Shown: piece after piece, positions 60,451 to 64,000 of the stretch
Layout: each line of letters begins with the position of its first letter
Position numbering within the stretch: position 1 is the first letter of the stretch
DNA from: Mycolicibacterium brumae
GTDB taxonomy: Bacteria > Actinomycetota > Actinomycetes > Mycobacteriales > Mycobacteriaceae
Reading direction: 5' to 3'
Assembly: GCF_025215495.1 (NCBI RefSeq)
Contig: NZ_CP104302.1
Location: forward strand, 2,418,001 to 2,482,000
Length of the DNA stretch: 64,000 nt
Made by a program: the position numbers and the translations under genes
Notes under the pieces: generated by a model
Seen by the model: only the letters and a program-made list of their open reading frames with translations
Database searches by the model: none
Told to the model about the DNA's origin: nothing

Positions 60451-61425
60451 TCACTTGGCGGCGCTGAAGTCATCCTTGGCCGACGAGCAGACCTTCCAGT
60501 CCCCGGATTCCCGACGGAAATACATGGTCACCTCGGGATTGCCGCCGTTGGTGACGGTCGCCGACGCGAGGTCCTCGCGCACCTCGATCGCGTTGACGGC
60601 AACCTGCAGCTCACTGTCTACGACGACCTCTGCGCCGGCGGGAAGGTCGAGTTCCGGGAGTGCGGACGCCTCCGCCTCGCACAGCTGCCCGCGCACCCCG
60701 GCCGGGTCCCCGGCGGCAGCGGCCCGGGTGAAATCGGTGGCGGCGGTGGTGATGGCGCCGCGGTCCCGCGCACCGGAGAAGTACAGGAAGTACGCGGCCG
60801 CCCCGCCCCCGGCCAGCGCGATCACCAGCACAATCAGCCCGCTGACGACCCACTTCTTCCGTGACTTCTTCGCGGGCGGTTCGGTGAGGCCCACCGGGTA
60901 ACCCCAGCCCTGCGGCACGGGTCCGCCCGGGTAACCGGCCTGCGTCGGCACACCCCCGGGATAGTCGGCCGGCGCGCCCGGCATGACCGGGTACCCGCCC
61001 GGGACTCCGGCGCCGGGCATGGAAACCGCCGGCCCGTAGGCCGGGGGCGTTCCGTAGGCCGGAGGCGGCGGGTCGACCGACGGGTTCTGCGGGCGCGCGA
61101 CGGGCTGCTGATACCAGGGCGTCGGGGCCGGATCCGCCTGCTGCCGGGGCGATTTTCCGTAGATCGGGGCGAGCGGCGAGGCGGGCGGCGTCGACGGCGG
61201 GGTGAACGCACCCCGTTCCTGGGTGCGCGCGGTGTGCAGATCTGACGAGGGCGTCTGCGTCGACAGGATATACACCTGTGCGGGCGCGGTGGGGTTCGGA
61301 ATATGCGCGGTGGGCTCGACGTCCGGCCCGGAGCCGCCCGCGTCCGGGTGGACGACGGTGGCGTCGGCGTCCGGGTGGACGACGGTGGCGTCGGAATCGT
61401 CGGGCTGATCGGGCGGCTGGCTCAT
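60451..61425 (-). CDS. Pro/Gly-rich single-pass membrane protein with DUF4878-like extracytoplasmic domain
   Basis: 324 residues: a Pro/Gly/Tyr-rich cytoplasmic half (GGYPVMPGAPADYPGGVP and similar), a basic stop-transfer (AKKSRKKW) and one membrane helix (~205-225), then a ~95-residue C-terminal domain of NTF2/DUF4878 appearance (AATDFTRAAAAGDPAG, VTMYFRRESGDWKVC). Similar layouts occur in mycobacterial envelope proteins and after Ser/Thr kinase domains. An exact 9-residue tandem repeat (DATVVHPDA) lies near residue 12. ATG overlaps the upstream gene's stop by 4 nt. Confidence 0.75.
   Translation of the reverse strand: MSQPPDQPDDSDATVVHPDADATVVHPDAGGSGPDVEPTAHIPNPTAPAQVYILSTQTPSSDLHTARTQERGAFTPPSTPPASPLAPIYGKSPRQQADPAPTPWYQQPVARPQNPSVDPPPPAYGTPPAYGPAVSMPGAGVPGGYPVMPGAPADYPGGVPTQAGYPGGPVPQGWGYPVGLTEPPAKKSRKKWVVSGLIVLVIALAGGGAAAYFLYFSGARDRGAITTAATDFTRAAAAGDPAGVRGQLCEAEASALPELDLPAGAEVVVDSELQVAVNAIEVREDLASATVTNGGNPEVTMYFRRESGDWKVCSSAKDDFSAAK
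61340..61393. repeat. 27-bp perfect tandem duplication
   Basis: Two identical 27-bp units (61340-61366 and 61367-61393) within the Pro/Gly-rich membrane protein gene encode DATVVHPDA twice. The threonine-bearing repeat could be a kinase target or a slippage product. Confidence 0.85.
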
Positions 61426-62243
61426 GAGGGCAGGTCCTGGCTCTGGATCAGCGTTTCCACCGCGGCGGTCAACGTCTCCTTGGTGGTCTTCGCCAGGCTC
61501 AGCTGGAGCCGTTTCCACTGGTCGTCGAGGCGCACGATGGCGGCGACGCTGGGTGAGGCGAACCCGAGGGCGGCCTGGTTGGACATCCACTGATGATTGG
61601 TCCGCGACATCAGCAGCGCCCACTGGTTGACCGGGGTGAGCTCGAAGAACCGTGGCAGCGCGATCACCTCGGCGACCGGGACGATCTCGGTGGCGCTCAC
61701 CGCGGGCGTCCCGTCGGAGTATTCGGTGATGTTCCCCGAGGTCATCGCGATGTCCTTGGCCCCGGACTCAGGACGTTTCTTGCCTTGCAGCGACTGGTCG
61801 TTCCAGTCCTCAGGGCCGGCCAGCTCGGTGAATTCGGAGACGAAGGTGTCCACCGCGCTCTGCGGCAGCGGCGATCCGGAGTTCTTCGCGGCGGTGCTCA
61901 CCGCGGTGAAGCCCTCCGGCATCGCGACGGGAGCGCCGCCGAGGCTCTGCACCGCCGACTCGCACGCGGCCCGCTTGTTCCGGACGGTGGTCATCCGGGT
62001 GTTCAGCTCCGCCGCGGCGGCGTTGTAGGCGTCGAATTCGGCGCGCTGACTCGGGGTGAAGACGTTCGGTTTGGCGTTGTGCTCATCGATGTCCTTGAGC
62101 ACCTTGTCGAAGGCCGCGGCGTGCGCGGCGCAGGTCGGCGCGTCCTCGGGCGCCGCGAGCGCCGGGCCGGCGGCGCTGGTCAGCGCCGTCGCCAGCCCGA
62201 TGAGCACGGCGCCGCAGAGAGGCAGGATCGGCCGGGTGCGCAC
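61422..62243 (-). CDS. Secreted protein of unknown function
   Basis: 273 residues with a Sec signal peptide ending ALAAP (cleavage near residue 31). The mature part is helical, with two early cysteines (PTCAAHAAAF and RAACESAV) that could form a disulfide, and conserved-looking SGNITEYSDGTPAVSATEIVPVAEVIALP near residue 170 (in parts). GTG start with TAGTTT ending 6 nt upstream. Coupled by 4-nt overlap to the membrane protein downstream, so the two likely act together outside the membrane. Confidence 0.75.
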   Translation of the reverse strand: MRTRPILPLCGAVLIGLATALTSAAGPALAAPEDAPTCAAHAAAFDKVLKDIDEHNAKPNVFTPSQRAEFDAYNAAAAELNTRMTTVRNKRAACESAVQSLGGAPVAMPEGFTAVSTAAKNSGSPLPQSAVDTFVSEFTELAGPEDWNDQSLQGKKRPESGAKDIAMTSGNITEYSDGTPAVSATEIVPVAEVIALPRFFELTPVNQWALLMSRTNHQWMSNQAALGFASPSVAAIVRLDDQWKRLQLSLAKTTKETLTAAVETLIQSQDLPS

Positions 62244-62249
62244 CGGACG

Positions 62250-62255
62250 AAACTA
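62250..62255 (-). promoter_or_regulatory. Candidate -10 box (TAGTTT) of the secreted-protein gene
   Basis: TAGTTT on the minus strand plus 6 nt reaches the GTG at 62243, the leaderless pattern. Confidence 0.4.
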
Positions 62256-62281
62256 CCATCGCCGCCGCAGGTGGACCCGCG

Positions 62282-62677
62282 TCAGATTTCCCCGTCGAGA
62301 TAGAGCCAGCGCCCGCCGCGCACCACGAACCGGGACCGCTCCCGCAGCACCCGGCGTTCACCGGCGTCGAGGTAGTGCGCCCGAAACTCGACGACACCGG
62401 TTTGGTCCTCCGCCGCGCCGTCTACGACGTCTATGACCTCCAGGTCGGTCCACCGCACGTCCGGGTCGATGTGCGGATGTTCCGGCCGGGTCCGCGGATG
62501 CCAACTGCGCCACAGGTAGTCGGCGTCGGCGACGGCGTAGGCGGCATAGCGCGACCGCATCAGCTCCTCGGCGGTCTGCGCCTGACGCTCGCCGGTGTGC
62601 AGGGGCCCGCAGCAAGAGCGGTATTTCGGTCCGCGTCCGCAGGGACAGGGGTCGGCCTGCGTCGGCGGAACGCTCAT
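62282..62677 (-). CDS. YchJ/UPF0225 family protein with SEC-C zinc motif
   Basis: 131 residues: N-terminal SEC-C zinc motif CPCGRGPKYRSCCGP, then an NTF2-like domain starting AEELMRSRYAAYAVADADYLWRSWHP. Function unproved; SEC-C motifs bind zinc and often accompany secretion or RNA-related proteins. The ATG at 62677 puts the zinc motif at residue ~10; five codons of extension are possible. Confidence 0.85.
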   Translation of the reverse strand: MSVPPTQADPCPCGRGPKYRSCCGPLHTGERQAQTAEELMRSRYAAYAVADADYLWRSWHPRTRPEHPHIDPDVRWTDLEVIDVVDGAAEDQTGVVEFRAHYLDAGERRVLRERSRFVVRGGRWLYLDGEI

Positions 62678-62718
62678 CGCCCCAGTCTGCACCAGGCATC
62701 AACTTGACACCCGTCGAG

Positions 62719-62724
62719 TACGGT
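62719..62724 (+). promoter_or_regulatory. Candidate -10 box (TACGGT) of the DUF4334 gene
   Basis: TACGGT ends 6 nt before ATG 62731, favouring it over TTG 62704. Confidence 0.35.
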
Positions 62725-62730
62725 GAGGTG

Positions 62731-63285
62731 ATGCGGCTCAGCGATGTTCTGCCCGATGCTCCGACCAGCTTCGACGCCGCGTGCGCGCTGTTCGACGCGG
62801 CCCCGGCCGTGGACGCCGAGGCGATGATCGGAGTGTGGCGCGGCGTGGAACTGCCGACCGGGCATCCGATGGACGGCAACCTGGAGCGCAGCGGTTGGTG
62901 GGGTAAGCAGTTCGTCGACGCCGAGACCGTGCACCCGCTGCTGTTCCCCACCGCCGACGGCGCGGCGCTATGGCCGATGAACCCGGTGCTGGCGTTCACC
63001 GGGCTGCGCGCGAGCAAACTGCCCGGGCTGAACACGATGCCGGTGGCCCGCAGCATCACCGCCATGCGCCCGGCGCTGGCCGCCCGCGGCCCCAAGGCCC
63101 GGCTGCGCACCACCCAATACCGCGGCGTGGACACCGCCACCATGGTCTACGACCAGTTGCCGATCAACGACGTGTTCCGCGGCATCGACGGGAACACCGT
63201 CCTCGGCGCGATGGATATGCGCGACTCGCCGCGGCCATACTTTTTCGTGTTGCGCCGCGACGACTCGCTGCCGGTACGGGTCTAA
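62731..63285 (+). CDS. GXWXG/DUF4334 domain protein
   Basis: 184 residues. The N-terminal GXWXG motif region is [18 protein letters not shown] followed by SGWWGKQF; the C-terminal DUF4334 part contains [28 protein letters not shown] and ends FFVLRRDD. Members are probably lipocalin-like ligand binders; function not established. Its stop overlaps the beta-lactamase stop by 3 nt in the opposite direction. Confidence 0.85.
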   Translation: MRLSDVLPDAPTSFDAACALFDAAPAVDAEAMIGVWRGVELPTGHPMDGNLERSGWWGKQFVDAETVHPLLFPTADGAALWPMNPVLAFTGLRASKLPGLNTMPVARSITAMRPALAARGPKARLRTTQYRGVDTATMVYDQLPINDVFRGIDGNTVLGAMDMRDSPRPYFFVLRRDDSLPVRV

Positions 63286-64000
63286 ATCAGTTGCGGCACA
63301 AGCTGGCCGGTGACCTCACCGACCAGCGGACGGAATCCCTCGGCCTTCGGGTCGGCGCCCGCGGAGCGGATCAGAATGGCCAGCAGCAGCCGCTCGCCGG
63401 CCGGTCCGAACGCGATGCCGACGTCGTTGGTGCTGCCATAGTCCCCGCTGCCGGTCTTGTCCGCGCTGGCCCAGCCCGCCGGCAGACCCGCCCGCATCGA
63501 GGACGTCTGGTTGGCGCGCATCCAGTCCTCCAGCAGGCGGCGGCGCTGCACGCTGAGCACCTCGCCGGTGAGCAGTTCGCGGAATCCGCCGGCCAGCGCC
63601 CGCGGGCTCGAGGTGTCTCGCGGGTCACCCGGCGCCGCCGCGTTCAGATCGGTCTCCCAGCGGTCCAGCCGGCTGCGCTCATCGCCGATACTGCGCGCGA
63701 ACGCGGTGATTCCCGCCGGCCCGTCGACGCGGGCCAGCAGCAGGTTCGCCGCGGCGTTGTCGCTGACCTGCAGGATCGCCTGGCACAGCTCGGCGACCGT
63801 CATGAAATCGCCGGAATGCAGCTTGGTCACCGGCGAGTTCATGATGATCGACCGGGAATCGACAAAAATCCGTTGCTCCAGGGTCAATTGGCCGCGCTCG
63901 ACGAGCTGCAGCACGCGCCCGGCCAGGTAGGCCTTGAAGGTCGAGCACATGGCGAACGATTCGTCGGCGCGTTCCTCGATCACTCGGCCCGAGTCGAGAT
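63282..64000 (-). CDS. Class A beta-lactamase (5' end outside window)
   Basis: Serine beta-lactamase hydrolysing penicillins/cephalosporins. Catalytic motifs all present: S70xxK in CSTFK, S130DN in VSDNAAAN, Glu166 in RWETDLN, and KTG in DKTGSGDYG. The frame remains open to the window edge ([17 protein letters not shown]), so the signal peptide and first strand lie beyond it; GTG 63983 is internal. It resembles mycobacterial BlaC-type enzymes; spectrum cannot be judged. Confidence 0.92.
   Translation of the reverse strand, partial: LDSGRVIEERADESFAMCSTFKAYLAGRVLQLVERGQLTLEQRIFVDSRSIIMNSPVTKLHSGDFMTVAELCQAILQVSDNAAANLLLARVDGPAGITAFARSIGDERSRLDRWETDLNAAAPGDPRDTSSPRALAGGFRELLTGEVLSVQRRRLLEDWMRANQTSSMRAGLPAGWASADKTGSGDYGSTNDVGIAFGPAGERLLLAILIRSAGADPKAEGFRPLVGEVTGQLVPQLI

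Overview
The window is high-GC, densely packed actinobacterial chromosome from a non-tuberculous mycobacterium (Mycobacterium/Mycolicibacterium type). The evidence is a PE-PPE-domain esterase, a ClgR-PspA-PspM stress operon, GlnX-GlnH-PknG, RNase J, both thymidylate synthases, and a gene order matching much of the M. tuberculosis block from hflX/dapF/miaA through miaB, recX/recA, ephG, psp, pgsA, argA, ftsK, rnj, dapA, thyX, dfrA, thyA to dapB. No database search was possible; family names rest on motifs and remembered homologues.

Layout. (1) 1-10494: a molybdenum and nitrate module, with a molybdate importer (modB partial, modC), the respiratory nitrate reductase operon narGHJI, a nitrate/nitrite transporter and moaA for the cofactor. 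(2) 10622-21486: a PE-PPE esterase, then hflX-dapF-miaA with two further genes, a DUF349 protein, two small membrane proteins and miaB. (3) 21573-28998: a seven-gene rightward locus joining a glutamate/glutamine-type ABC importer (ATPase, fused binding protein-permease, second permease) to GlnX, GlnH and a short PknG; a 53-bp MIRU-like element lies between the permease genes. (4) 29008-32799: recX-recA with a LexA box and a RecA-NDp type promoter, a DUF3046 protein, a lipoprotein and a glycosyltransferase. (5) 32823-36460: tandem limonene-epoxide-hydrolase-like genes, then clgR-pspA-pspM and pgsA with an ECF (SigE-like) promoter ahead of clgR. (6) 36508-46493: argA, ftsK, a methyltransferase, and a leftward thyA-dfrA-AlkZ/YcaQ-thyX-dapA-rnj series. 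(7) 46581-54325: a CitE-like lyase, a CynX-type transporter, a SulP-carbonic anhydrase fusion and a divergent metal-ATPase/ArsR pair. (8) 54308-58866: flavodoxin, a membrane protein, dapB, and a three-gene oxidation/hydrolysis cluster whose reductase carries a 2-nt frameshift. (9) 58904-60355: an intact ISL3-family element with 8-bp target duplications. (10) 60451-64000: envelope/secreted proteins, a YchJ protein, a DUF4334 protein and a class A beta-lactamase cut by the window edge.

Two themes recur. Genes in operons often overlap by 4 nt (ATGA/GTGA). Many first genes have a TANNNT hexamer ending 6-8 nt before the start codon, as expected for leaderless mycobacterial transcripts; this pattern fixes several starts. 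No tRNA, rRNA or CRISPR array was seen, and no gene-free stretch exceeds 300 bases.
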